A DNA stretch of 22,557 nucleotides from the NCBI GenBank assembly GCA_947176615.1, contig CAMWRO010000018.1, positions 1 through 22,557 on the forward strand, given 5' to 3'. Made by a program: the position numbers and the translations under genes. The first letter of the stretch is position 1, and every line of letters begins with the position of its first letter. The stretch is from an uncultured Porphyromonadaceae bacterium. GTDB lineage: Bacteria > Bacteroidota > Bacteroidia > Bacteroidales > Muribaculaceae. The notes under the pieces are model-generated. The model had not been told where the DNA came from, ran no database searches, and saw only the letters and a list, made by a program, of their open reading frames with translations. Shown here in pieces: positions 8,889-17,463 of the stretch.

Positions 8889-8896
8889 CAAAATTA
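8889..8896 (-). promoter_or_regulatory. Promoter -7 element of the dxs-trkA-trkH operon
   Basis: TAATTTTG, followed by CA on the minus strand, matches TAnnTTTG. Transcription would start near 8884, about 66 bases before the small membrane protein's ATG. A clear TTG at the -33 position is not seen, so the call rests on the -7 box and its placement. Confidence 0.5.
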
Positions 8897-9056
8897 GCAA
8901 AATCTGACGAAATCCCATCACTTCCACGGTTAAATATGCACTCCTTCCTGCGGCCGGTCGATATAGCGGAGTCAACGTTATTAACAATAACGGCTACTTA
9001 TCAACATTTTAACACGTTTTGATAATTGGCGGCAAGGCTGTTTGGAGTTTTTTGAT

Positions 9057-9064
9057 TTACTTTG
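9057..9064 (+). promoter_or_regulatory. Possible -7 element upstream of parA
   Basis: TTACTTTG matches seven of eight positions of TAnnTTTG and lies 30 bases before the parA ATG. No TTG is found at the expected -33 spacing. It is weak evidence, but it is the best candidate in the 8819-9094 divergent region. Confidence 0.35.
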
Positions 9065-9094
9065 TGCCACATTTATTAATCTCAACTCCGGTCT

Positions 9095-9862
9095 ATGGGC
9101 AAAATCATTGCTATTGCAAATCAGAAGGGCGGTGTAGGAAAAACCACAACCACCATCAATCTTGCAGCTTCACTTGCCGCTGAAGGCAAAAAGACCTTGA
9201 TCATCGACGCTGACCCGCAGGCTAACTCGACCTCGGGTTACGGTATCGACCCCAAGTCGATGACTTCGTCCATTTATGAATGTCTTGTCGACGACTACCC
9301 GATGGCAGGGTCGCAGGTTGCGACGTGCTGCGAGGGTCTCGACCTCGTCGGGTCGCGCATTGACCTCGCCGGTGCCGAAATCGAGCTTATCGGCAAGCCC
9401 GAGCGCGAGAATGTCATGAAACGCTCCATCGCCGCCGTCATTGATGACTATGACTACATCCTCATCGACTGCTCGCCGTCGCTCGGACTGATTACCGTCA
9501 ACGCCCTGACGGCCGCCCACTCGGTCATCATCCCCGTGCAGGCCGAATATTTTGCCCTCGAGGGCATCACCAAACTGCTCAACACGATACGCATCATCAA
9601 GTCAAAGCTCAATCCGTCGCTTGAAATCGAAGGGTTCCTGCTGACGATGTATGACGCGCGCCTGCGCCTCGCCAATCAGATTTATGAGGAGCTCAAAGGC
9701 CACTTCTCGTCAATGGTGTTTGACACGGTCATCCCCCGCAACATCAGGCTGAGCGAGGCCCCGAGCCACGGACTCCCGGCACTTCTCTATGACCCCGAGA
9801 GCCGCGGTGCTACCGCCCACATCGCCCTTGCCCGCGAAATCATCGCCCGCAACAAGGCTTAA
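9095..9862 (+). CDS. parA: Chromosome-partitioning ATPase ParA/Soj
   Basis: This 255-residue P-loop ATPase of the ParA/MinD class drives segregation of the replication origin together with ParB. The deviant Walker A motif KGGVGKTTT (11-19) includes the signature lysine at 11. DADPQANST (Walker A') follows, then YILIDCSPSLG (Walker B), and the C-terminal region has the usual VFDTVIPRNIRLSEAPSHG segment. There is no N-terminal helix-turn-helix extension, which fits the short chromosomal type (ParA Ib/Soj). parB follows after 82 bases. The codon use is GC-rich like the rest of the core genome. No parS site was recognised in the window. Confidence 0.95.
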   Translation: MGKIIAIANQKGGVGKTTTTINLAASLAAEGKKTLIIDADPQANSTSGYGIDPKSMTSSIYECLVDDYPMAGSQVATCCEGLDLVGSRIDLAGAEIELIGKPERENVMKRSIAAVIDDYDYILIDCSPSLGLITVNALTAAHSVIIPVQAEYFALEGITKLLNTIRIIKSKLNPSLEIEGFLLTMYDARLRLANQIYEELKGHFSSMVFDTVIPRNIRLSEAPSHGLPALLYDPESRGATAHIALAREIIARNKA

Positions 9863-9944
9863 AGGTGCGGCTCAGAACCTGCCTCCCGGATTTCAACAAT
9901 TAACGCCTCCCCACTCCACCAATCATTCAATCTCACCTTAATAT

Positions 9945-10844
9945 ATGTCATTACCCAAACGCCCCGCTCTCGGCCGCGGCCTTGACTCGCTCATCTCGAT
10001 GGACGACACCCCGGCCCGCGGCTCATCGGCAATCAACGATATAGCCATTGACCGCATCACCCCCAACCCTGACCAGCCGCGCTCGATATTTGACGAGGAG
10101 GCTCTTGAGGAACTCGCCCGCTCGATTCGCGAGCTCGGCATCATCCAGCCGCTGTCGCTGCGCAAAATCGGTGCCGACTCCTATCAGATCATAGCCGGCG
10201 AGCGACGTTACCGTGCCGCAATCATGGCCGGCCTGACAAGCGTCCCGGCCTACATCCGCACGGCCAACGATGCCGAGCTGACCGAGATGGCCCTTATCGA
10301 GAATATCCAGCGAGAGGACCTCAACGCCATCGAAATCGCCCTGACATTCAAGAAACTGATTGACCAGTACAACCTCACCCAAGAGCGTCTGAGCGAGCGC
10401 ATCGGTAAAAAGCGCGCCACGATAGCCAATTTTCTGAGACTGCTGAAACTCCCCGCCGAGGTTCAGCTCGGTCTGCGCGACAAGCGCGTGGACATGGGCC
10501 ACGCCCGCGCATTGCTGACTCTCGACGACCCGACGCTGCAGCTGAAACTCTATAACGAGACCCTGCGCCGGGGACTCACGGTGCGCAACGTGGAGGAAAT
10601 GGCCAAGAAATACAAGGAAATGGCCGAACAGGGTGTCAATCCCGATGATAAAAAGCCGGCCGACAGATTTTCTAACAAAGATTTTGATATTTTAAAGAAT
10701 CATCTGTCGCAGCGGTTCAATACCCCTGTCGGGTTCTCGGTTGACCGCTCGGGAAAGGGAAAAATCACGTTTCCGTTCAAAAACGAGGCTGAACTTGAGA
10801 AATTAATTACTATCTTTGACACGATAAAACAGCAAGACTGCTGA
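9945..10844 (+). CDS. parB: Chromosome-partitioning protein ParB/Spo0J
   Basis: This 299-residue protein is a CTP-dependent DNA clamp that loads at parS and interacts with ParA. The N-terminus KRPALGRGLDSLI is the usual ParA-contact/leading segment of chromosomal ParB. The ParB/Srx CTPase domain spans about 33-125, with NPDQPR, GERRYRA (85-91, CTP binding) and ENIQRED (119-125). A helix-turn-helix region with TQERLSERIGKKRATIANFLR follows at about 145-170. A C-terminal dimerisation region ends the protein. It is preceded by parA and followed after 62 bases by the DUF5683 gene, an order conserved in Bacteroidales. Confidence 0.95.
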   Translation: MSLPKRPALGRGLDSLISMDDTPARGSSAINDIAIDRITPNPDQPRSIFDEEALEELARSIRELGIIQPLSLRKIGADSYQIIAGERRYRAAIMAGLTSVPAYIRTANDAELTEMALIENIQREDLNAIEIALTFKKLIDQYNLTQERLSERIGKKRATIANFLRLLKLPAEVQLGLRDKRVDMGHARALLTLDDPTLQLKLYNETLRRGLTVRNVEEMAKKYKEMAEQGVNPDDKKPADRFSNKDFDILKNHLSQRFNTPVGFSVDRSGKGKITFPFKNEAELEKLITIFDTIKQQDC

Positions 10845-10906
10845 AAATTTAATTGTAAAGGAGACCGTCGACGCGCCCAGCACACTGACAGTCACCTAAT
10901 TACCTC

Positions 10907-11749
10907 ATGAAGATAGATCAGTCGGACATTAATTCCAAACGTTCTCTCTCAGCCACGGCGGCACTCGTCGGCATGTTGATTTTCATGCTGACGTGCCCTT
11001 TTAACATTTTTTCAGCAACACCGGTCAAACCGGTCCGTCCGCCGCGGCGTCCCTCGACCCAAGTCACGGAATTGCCCGACAGTATTGTCGTCGGCAAGCC
11101 GATTACATCGCCGGCCGAGGTCGTTGTCGATTCCCTTTCGGCCGTCAACGGCAACGCGACGGTAGTGCCCCTCGACACGCTTGACGTCGTAATCCCGCCC
11201 GACCTCGTGGCCGATGCCGAGGCTCGCGAAACAGAGGCGCAGGAAAAGGAATATATCTTCAACCCCGACGCAACGCGCGCCGTGTGGCTGTCGGCACTGT
11301 GTCCCGGCCTCGGACAGCTTTACAACCGCCGCTACTGGAAACTCCCCATCGTGGTGGGAGGCTTTATGGGTCTCGGATATGCCACGTCGTGGAACAACGG
11401 TATGCTCCGCGACTATACACGCGCCTATGCCGACATCATGGACAACGACCCGTCGACCAAAAGCTACATGGATTTCTTCCCCTCCACCGTGAAGGAGGAA
11501 GATCTCGACAAGACATGGCTCACCAACACGCTGAAGGCCCGCAAGGACTATTACCGGCGCAACCGTGACCTGTGTATAATATGTATGGTAGGAGTCTACC
11601 TTATCGCGATGGTCGATGCCTATGTCGACGCATCGCTTGCCCACTTTGACATTTCTCCCGACCTCTCGATGCAGGTGACCCCTGCGTTGATTCCCGACTC
11701 CCGTTCCCGGCTCCCGGGGGTGGGCGTGCAATGGGCACTAAACTTTTAA
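10907..11749 (+). CDS. DUF5683-family membrane protein
   Basis: This 280-residue protein has an N-terminal hydrophobic segment (about 18-36), a proline-rich low-complexity stretch (VKPVRPPRRPS), and a region of alternating acidic residues. The DUF5683 core starts near FNPDATRAVWLSALCPGLGQLYN (about 122). It contains a glycine-rich hydrophobic hairpin (IVVGGFMGLGYATSW) and a further membrane segment near LCIICMVGVYLIAMVDAYVD. The C-terminus SMQVTPALIP...GVQWALNF resembles a beta-rich, outer-membrane-like ending. The function is unknown. It lies between parB and a lytic transglycosylase, with 15 bases to the latter, so a role at the cell envelope, perhaps in wall remodelling, is an inference from position only. 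Confidence 0.85.
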   Translation: MKIDQSDINSKRSLSATAALVGMLIFMLTCPFNIFSATPVKPVRPPRRPSTQVTELPDSIVVGKPITSPAEVVVDSLSAVNGNATVVPLDTLDVVIPPDLVADAEARETEAQEKEYIFNPDATRAVWLSALCPGLGQLYNRRYWKLPIVVGGFMGLGYATSWNNGMLRDYTRAYADIMDNDPSTKSYMDFFPSTVKEEDLDKTWLTNTLKARKDYYRRNRDLCIICMVGVYLIAMVDAYVDASLAHFDISPDLSMQVTPALIPDSRSRLPGVGVQWALNF

Positions 11750-11764
11750 AAATGTGATTTTGCA

Positions 11765-13546
11765 ATGAAAAAAACGATTACAACTCTCCTGCTCGGCTGC
11801 TCCGTTGCTTTCTCATCATGGGGGGCCCCGTCGATACTCGACATCAAGCATTCAATTACCGACGACAACGTCATTGCCCCTGAAAGTTTCGAGACAAAGA
11901 CCCGCGAACTTGAAGAAAACTTCTATATCCTCAACTATATCGCCCCCGACACCGAGTCAAAGGCTGCCGCCACGACCGGCACGGCGACCGAATATGAACA
12001 GCGTCTCGCCAAGCTCCCGACGGTCATCGAAATGCCCTACAACTCCATCGTGGGGAAATTTATCGACATGTACCTTGTCAAGAAACGCGGCCTTGTTGCC
12101 GACATGCTCGCCCTTCACAACTATTACGGCAACATCTTCCTCGAAGAACTGCTGAAAGAGGGAATGCCCACCGAGCTCCAATATCTCCCCGTCATCGAGA
12201 GCGCGCTCAACCCCAACGCCATTTCCCGCGCCGGAGCTGCCGGATTGTGGCAGTTCATGCCTGCAACCGCCAAGGGACTGGGCATGGAGGTCAACTCGCT
12301 TGTCGACGAGCGCCGCGACCCGGTCATGTCGTCACGCAACGCTGCCAAGTACCTCAAGCAGCTCTATGAAATCTACCACGACTGGTCGCTCGCCATCGCT
12401 GCCTACAACTGCGGCCCGGGCAACGTCAACAAGGCCATCCGCCGTGCCGGCGGAACCGACAAGATGGACTTCTGGGAAATCTATGACTACCTTCCCTCCG
12501 AGACCCGCGGATATGTCCCCGCGTTCATCGCCGCCAACTATGTGATGAACTACTACCGCAACCACGGCATCCGCCCGACGGTCGTAAAACGACAGCTCAT
12601 CACTGACACAATCGTTGTCAACAAGTATGTCCATTTCAACCAGATAGCCGCCATCCTCAACATCCCTGTCGAGGAAATCAAGATGCTCAACCCCCAGTTT
12701 CTCGGCGACATCATCCCGGGAGACTACCGCCCCTACACGCTGACACTCCCCAAGCAGCAGTGTCTCAGCTATGTAATGAGCGAACCGGCCATTATCGAGT
12801 ATGACGCGCCGCTCTATGCGCGCCGCACCCGCGTCGAGCCGGGCGAATCGTCGGCCCCTGTCATCGTGAGCGACAACGGGGATGCCAACCTTGCCCTGAT
12901 GCAGCAGCAGTCGACCAATGCCGGCGACAACAAGGAAGTGGCACTCCTGACCGAGCAAATGGTGAGAAAGACCCATGTGGTGACACGCGGCGAGAATATC
13001 CGCGACATAGCCCGCCAGTATGGCGTATCGGCAACCGACATCAAGCGCTGGAACCACCTGCGCCGCGGCAAAGTCAAGGAAGGCGACGAGCTTGTCATCG
13101 AGATACACGAGCGCGTGGCTCCCGATGAAGTAGCCGTTGTAAAACGTGAGGAAATCGCCGCAACCGCTCCTGCCTCTGCTCCCGCCGAAAAGAAAAATCC
13201 TGTCACCGTCACCGGCGGGGCAACCCGCAAACCGGCCTCGGCGTCGACCAATGCCGACGCATCGCAACACTCCAAGCAGACACGCAAAGAGCGCGTTCAG
13301 GCCCAGCAAAACAGCAACACTAAAAAGACAAGCACCCCCCAAACTACCAGCTACAAAGTAAAAAGCGGCGACTCGCTTGACCGACTTGCCAAGAAATTTG
13401 GAACGACAGTCTCTGACATTCAGGCAGCCAACGGCATGAAAAAAAGCGATACCCGCATCAACATAGGACAGACTCTGAAAATCCCGGCCAAGAAATCTTC
13501 GGGCGCCAAGTCCTCGACCAAGAAGAAATCGCGCCGCCGCCGTTAA
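11765..13546 (+). CDS. MltD-like lytic transglycosylase with LysM repeats
   Basis: This is a 593-residue exported murein hydrolase that would cleave between MurNAc and GlcNAc. A signal peptide covers residues 1 to about 20 (MKKTITTLLLGCSVAFSSWG); the Cys at 12 lies mid-helix and is not a clear lipobox. The SLT domain (about 118-268) has the catalytic Glu145 in VIESALNP, then GLWQFMPATAKG and AIAAYNCGPGNV. Then come a degenerate LysM-like segment (about 285-328), LysM 1 (about 403-447, THVVTRGENIRDIARQYGV) and LysM 2 (about 529-574, SYKVKSGDSLDRLAKKFGT). The LysM repeats are separated by a Thr/Ala/Lys-rich linker. The tail is very basic (SRRRR). MltD in E. coli has a similar order. A terminator follows at 13595. 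Confidence 0.93.
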   Translation: MKKTITTLLLGCSVAFSSWGAPSILDIKHSITDDNVIAPESFETKTRELEENFYILNYIAPDTESKAAATTGTATEYEQRLAKLPTVIEMPYNSIVGKFIDMYLVKKRGLVADMLALHNYYGNIFLEELLKEGMPTELQYLPVIESALNPNAISRAGAAGLWQFMPATAKGLGMEVNSLVDERRDPVMSSRNAAKYLKQLYEIYHDWSLAIAAYNCGPGNVNKAIRRAGGTDKMDFWEIYDYLPSETRGYVPAFIAANYVMNYYRNHGIRPTVVKRQLITDTIVVNKYVHFNQIAAILNIPVEEIKMLNPQFLGDIIPGDYRPYTLTLPKQQCLSYVMSEPAIIEYDAPLYARRTRVEPGESSAPVIVSDNGDANLALMQQQSTNAGDNKEVALLTEQMVRKTHVVTRGENIRDIARQYGVSATDIKRWNHLRRGKVKEGDELVIEIHERVAPDEVAVVKREEIAATAPASAPAEKKNPVTVTGGATRKPASASTNADASQHSKQTRKERVQAQQNSNTKKTSTPQTTSYKVKSGDSLDRLAKKFGTTVSDIQAANGMKKSDTRINIGQTLKIPAKKSSGAKSSTKKKSRRRR

Positions 13547-13594
13547 CGACTCAAAAGAAAGGAGTCATCTGATTTTCATTGCAAATTGACACAC

Positions 13595-13639
13595 AAGCCG
13601 CCGCCAGCCGTTTTCCCCGGCCGCGGCGGCTTTCTTTTT
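13595..13639 (+). terminator. Rho-independent terminator after the transglycosylase gene
   Basis: A perfect 10-base inverted repeat, AAGCCGCCGC (13595-13604) and GCGGCGGCTT (13623-13632), is followed by a T-rich tract TTCTTTTTG. It closes the parA to transglycosylase segment. Confidence 0.85.
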
Positions 13640-13682
13640 GCCATTACAGCTATGTTATTTAACATAAAAAATAATCCTGTTT

Positions 13683-13718
13683 TTTGTATCGGCCAATGAA
13701 ATATAATCGCTATATTTG
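13683..13718 (+). promoter_or_regulatory. Promoter of gdhA
   Basis: TATATTTG at 13711-13718 matches the -7 consensus exactly. A TTTG at 13683-13686 lies 24 bases upstream, a few bases longer than ideal. The predicted start near 13723 leaves an AT-rich leader of about 49 bases. Confidence 0.6.
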
Positions 13719-13771
13719 CGGTGTGACAGAACTAACATAATTAAAACCCAATCATAATACCTATATATATT

Positions 13772-15109
13772 ATGGATATTAATAACATCATGAGTGCCCT
13801 TGAGGCCAAGCATCCGGGAGAAAAAGAGTATCTCCAAGCAGTAAAGGAAGTGTTGATGTGTGTCGAGGATGTCTACAACCAGCATCCCGAGTTTGAAAAG
13901 GCACGCATTATCGAGCGCATGGTCGAGCCCGACCGCATCGTGACATTCCGCGTGACATGGGTTGACGACCGTGGCGACGTGCAGACCAACATCGGCTATC
14001 GCGTCCAGTTCAACAACGCCATCGGCCCATACAAGGGCGGCATCCGTTTCCACGCATCTGTAAACCTTTCGATTCTCAAATTCCTCGGTTTCGAGCAGAC
14101 ATTCAAGAACGCTCTGACAACCCTCCCGATGGGCGGCGCCAAAGGCGGCAGCGACTTCTCGCCCCGTGGCAAGAGCGACGCAGAAATCATGCGTTTCTGT
14201 CAGGCATTCATCCTCGGATTGTGGAAAAACCTCGGTCCCGACCGTGACGTTCCCGCAGGTGACATCGGCGTCGGCGGCCGTGAAGTAGGCTACATGTATG
14301 GCATGTACAAACGCCTCGTCAACGAGCATGACGGAACATTCACCGGCAAGGGTCTTGACTTCGGCGGCTCACGCATCCGCCCCGAGGCAACCGGTTTCGG
14401 CGCACTCTACTTTGTGCAGAGCATGCTCGCCGAGAAAAACGACACAATCCAAGGGAAGACTGTCGCAATCTCGGGATTCGGCAACGTGGCTTGGGGCGCA
14501 GCCCTGAAAGCAACCGAACTCGGAGCCAAAGTTGTCACCATCTCAGGTCCCGACGGCTACATCTATGACCCCGACGGAATCTCGGGCGACAAGATTGACT
14601 ACATGCTCTATCTCCGTGCTACCGGTGAAGACATCGTGGCACCCTATGCCGAAAAATATCCCAACGCTACATTCTTCCCCGGCCGCAAGCCTTGGGAACA
14701 GAAAGTCGATATAGCCCTCCCCTGCGCCACCCAGAACGAGGTTGACGGCGAAGACGCAAAAGCACTCGTTGCCAACGGCGTGGAACTCGTTGCCGAAGTT
14801 TCCAACATGGGCTGCACCCCCGAGGCTATCGACACTTTCCTCGCTTCAAAAACAACCTACGCCCCCGGCAAAGCTGTCAACGCAGGCGGCGTTGCCACCT
14901 CGGGCCTCGAGATGAGCCAGAACGCAATGCACCTCCAGTGGAGCGCCGAAGAAGTTGACGAGAAACTTCACATGATTATGCGCGACATCCACACCCAGTG
15001 TGTCAAGTACGGCACCGAAGAAGGCGGCTACATCAACTACATGAAGGGCGCCAACATCGCAGGCTTCATGAAAGTGGCCAACGCCATGATGGGTCAAGGC
15101 ATTCTCTAA
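13772..15109 (+). CDS. gdhA: NADP-type glutamate dehydrogenase
   Basis: The enzyme interconverts 2-oxoglutarate plus ammonia with glutamate and is a main ammonia-assimilation route in Bacteroidales. The 445 residues match the hexameric family I. Visible landmarks: GPYKGGIRFH with substrate Lys88, LPMGGAKGGSDF with catalytic Lys124, PAGDIGVGGRE with catalytic Asp164, GSRIRPEATGFG, and the dinucleotide fold ISGFGNVAWGAA (GxGxxx). NADP preference is inferred from the family length and overall type. The gene stands alone between two terminators and has its own promoter, so it is a single-gene unit. Its codon use is strongly biased (GGC, AAC, CTC), consistent with high expression. Confidence 0.96.
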   Translation: MDINNIMSALEAKHPGEKEYLQAVKEVLMCVEDVYNQHPEFEKARIIERMVEPDRIVTFRVTWVDDRGDVQTNIGYRVQFNNAIGPYKGGIRFHASVNLSILKFLGFEQTFKNALTTLPMGGAKGGSDFSPRGKSDAEIMRFCQAFILGLWKNLGPDRDVPAGDIGVGGREVGYMYGMYKRLVNEHDGTFTGKGLDFGGSRIRPEATGFGALYFVQSMLAEKNDTIQGKTVAISGFGNVAWGAALKATELGAKVVTISGPDGYIYDPDGISGDKIDYMLYLRATGEDIVAPYAEKYPNATFFPGRKPWEQKVDIALPCATQNEVDGEDAKALVANGVELVAEVSNMGCTPEAIDTFLASKTTYAPGKAVNAGGVATSGLEMSQNAMHLQWSAEEVDEKLHMIMRDIHTQCVKYGTEEGGYINYMKGANIAGFMKVANAMMGQGIL

Positions 15110-15134
15110 TCCCACTTCAACCAGCAACCCCTTT

Positions 15135-15175
15135 CAGCGGCGGTGAAGACAAGTCTTCACCGCCGCTGTCCTTTT
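15135..15175 (+). terminator. Strong rho-independent terminator after gdhA
   Basis: A perfect 16-base inverted repeat, CAGCGGCGGTGAAGAC (15135-15150) and GTCTTCACCGCCGCTG (15153-15168), is followed by TCCTTTT. The loop is formally 2 bases, so the top pairs will open in RNA. It lies 25 bases after the stop codon. Confidence 0.9.
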
Positions 15176-15176
15176 A

Positions 15177-15188
15177 GAGGGTGTTGCA
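15177..15188 (+). repeat. GAGGGTGTTGCA repeat, copy 1
   Basis: This 12-base sequence recurs exactly at 17464-17475 in the same orientation. A 9-base part recurs inverted at 17628-17636. Here it lies just after the gdhA terminator and is followed by a small inverted repeat, GAGAC-aaa-GTCTC. Confidence 0.6.
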
Positions 15189-15344
15189 TGATAAGAGACA
15201 AAGTCTCAAAGATACCCATTCCCTATCTCCCGCGGCATTTACTGTAAATATATTATCGTTTTAATTTGAACATCTACTTCACATCTGTAACATCATTGAG
15301 TAGAATCGGCCTTATAAACGAATTTATACAAAAAAGATACACCT

Positions 15345-17450
15345 ATGAATTTAAGATACTGCGCTGTTTCTATTGCATTGACATGCCTGTCGCCTGTGAC
15401 AGGACGCGATTTCGTCCACCCGGGAGCGACATATTCCCAAAGTGACCTTGACCGTATGAGGGCGATGGTGGAATCCCGTCAGGAACCTTACTACTCCACC
15501 TTCCTGAAACTGAAGGATTCAAGCTACTCCCGCTTTGTGGAGCGCGACCGCGGAACCTCTATACCCGAAGGAAAATTCAACCAGACAATAGGCGATGACG
15601 GCCGACGCGCCCATGACATGGCACTGCTGTGGCACATCACCGGCGACAATACCTATGCCGATAATGTCGTGAAAATCCTCAACTGGAGTTCTCGTTACAC
15701 CAACACCAGCTCACGCGGAACCGCCGCGCTCGACAACGGCAAAATCTACCTGCTCATCGAGGCTGCCGAGCTGATGCGCGACTATCCCGGATGGGCCGAG
15801 GAGGACAAACAGCGTTTCAAGGATATGCTCGTCTATCCCGGCTACAGCGACACCGAGGTTCCGGAAAGCCACTATTCGCTCAACGATGATGAAAATGATG
15901 TCACTTTCTACTGGAACATCTACAATTTTGACGCGTCGCGTTTCGGCAACCAAGGTCTATTTGCCGCCCGCGCCATGATGGCGATGGGGGTGTTTCTTGA
16001 CAATGAAAAAATATATGACCGGGCCTACCGTTATCTGACAGGACAACCCCACCGCTCTGACGACCTCCCCTACGTCGCAGGACCGCCCGTGACATCAACG
16101 ACCCCCTACCCTCTCGACACCGACAACCCGACCGCCGGAGACAACACGACGTCGTTCATGCTGGGATACAAGCTGACCGGTCGTGAAAACAGGGTGGAAG
16201 ACTACGGTTATGACGAGCAGCTGCGTTACTACATCTACCCCAACGGCCAGTCACAGGAAGCATGCCGTGACCAAGACCATGCAATGGTGGGGACGGGCCT
16301 CTTTGTCGACATCGCAGAGATTGCATGGAATCAGGGCGACAATCTTTACGGCGAACTCGACAACCGCATCCTCGCGGGACTCGAATGGGCGTTCCGCTAC
16401 AATCTCAGCTATATCGAAAACCCGGCCGACGCATGGGAACCGGCCGGATACACGCGCGACGAAAATGAAACGGCCGAGAATCCCGAGCTGTTTTATCAGG
16501 TGCGCTCGCGCAGCGGCCGATGGGAGTCGGTAGCGCCGTCGACCAAAGGACGCGGCGACTCTTTCATGGGAGGAGGCAACCGTGAATGCGCCCTCGCCCA
16601 TTATGCCGTGCGCGCCGGTCTCGACCCGCAACGATGGGAATGGACCGGAAAATACCGCGACTTCATGATTGAAAACTATGGCTGCGAAGGATATGGCAAG
16701 GACAGCAACCACGCATATGAGTGGGCCGGATGGGGCACACTGACAAAGCGTCGCGAAAACGATATGGCGGGCGATCCGGGAAGATGGAACGACGGGAAAT
16801 TTGTCCCCCGTATCCACACGACCGACGAGGAAATAAACTGTGCCGACTATGACCGTCACGGCGATTGCGCGAGCGGACACACTTGTTCAGGAAATTACGA
16901 GACCGGATACCGTTGTGACGGACAAGGAATGAACATCACCGTCAGCAACGGAAAAAACGTAGTCAGCAGCCTCGCTCCCGGCGACTGGATGAATTATACA
17001 GTCCTGATTCCCTCCGACGGAGAATATGACATAACGATTACCCATCGCGGCAACGAAACGTCGGAATGCTCGATTGGAAACGGCCGACAGACCGTCACTC
17101 TTCCCGCATCACAGAATTTTGTGACTACAAAAGCCGGCAGTTTCAGTCTGCCCGCAGGCGTGGCGGTCATAAAACTCGCCACACCGCGTCCGGGCGCCGA
17201 CCTTCAACTCGCGTCAATGCGCATTGCCCCGGCTCAGACCACGTCTCTAAGCGACATCCTGAATGAACCACAGTCAATAATAACAGTCAACGGGAACAGC
17301 GTCATGACATCGGGCGACGGCGGTATCACCGCCTATGACACTCTCGGACGGATGGCAGCGTCCACTCCGGGACGGTCGCTGACCCTTGAGCCGGGGCTAT
17401 ACATTCTGCACGCAGCCGGCTCTCAACCGGTAAAAGCAATAATCCGATAA
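15345..17450 (+). CDS. Secreted alginate-lyase-like protein with CBM6-like domain and T9SS-type tail
   Basis: This 701-residue protein has a short signal-like N-terminus (1 to about 20). An alginate-lyase-like (alpha/alpha toroid) domain spans about 22-470. It begins FVHPGATYSQSDLDRM and contains the WNIYNFDASRFGNQG segment (about 190-204), the RDQDH motif (308-312) and AWNQGDNLYGELDNRILAG. A CBM6-like beta-sandwich spans about 497-628 (NCADYD..., PGDWMNYTV, GEYDITITHRG). The C-terminus (about 640-701) has the LEPGLYIL...KAIIR pattern of a type IX secretion sorting domain. The substrate is probably an acidic polysaccharide (alginate, glucuronan or similar; possibly family PL38), but this is family inference. 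No SusC/SusD pair is adjacent, so it is not part of a standard utilisation locus here. A weak -7-like TTAATTTG lies at 15261-15268. Confidence 0.8.
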   Translation: MNLRYCAVSIALTCLSPVTGRDFVHPGATYSQSDLDRMRAMVESRQEPYYSTFLKLKDSSYSRFVERDRGTSIPEGKFNQTIGDDGRRAHDMALLWHITGDNTYADNVVKILNWSSRYTNTSSRGTAALDNGKIYLLIEAAELMRDYPGWAEEDKQRFKDMLVYPGYSDTEVPESHYSLNDDENDVTFYWNIYNFDASRFGNQGLFAARAMMAMGVFLDNEKIYDRAYRYLTGQPHRSDDLPYVAGPPVTSTTPYPLDTDNPTAGDNTTSFMLGYKLTGRENRVEDYGYDEQLRYYIYPNGQSQEACRDQDHAMVGTGLFVDIAEIAWNQGDNLYGELDNRILAGLEWAFRYNLSYIENPADAWEPAGYTRDENETAENPELFYQVRSRSGRWESVAPSTKGRGDSFMGGGNRECALAHYAVRAGLDPQRWEWTGKYRDFMIENYGCEGYGKDSNHAYEWAGWGTLTKRRENDMAGDPGRWNDGKFVPRIHTTDEEINCADYDRHGDCASGHTCSGNYETGYRCDGQGMNITVSNGKNVVSSLAPGDWMNYTVLIPSDGEYDITITHRGNETSECSIGNGRQTVTLPASQNFVTTKAGSFSLPAGVAVIKLATPRPGADLQLASMRIAPAQTTSLSDILNEPQSIITVNGNSVMTSGDGGITAYDTLGRMAASTPGRSLTLEPGLYILHAAGSQPVKAIIR

Positions 17451-17463
17451 ACGCTGTCAGAAG

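Noticed and set aside
8819..9094. parS site or replication origin near parAB
   Set aside because: No match to the TGTTNCACGTGNAACA palindrome or clear DnaA-box cluster was seen here or elsewhere in the window.
12332..13342. A 336-codon open frame on the minus strand opposite the transglycosylase
   Set aside because: Antisense shadow; the plus-strand protein has clear SLT and LysM domains.
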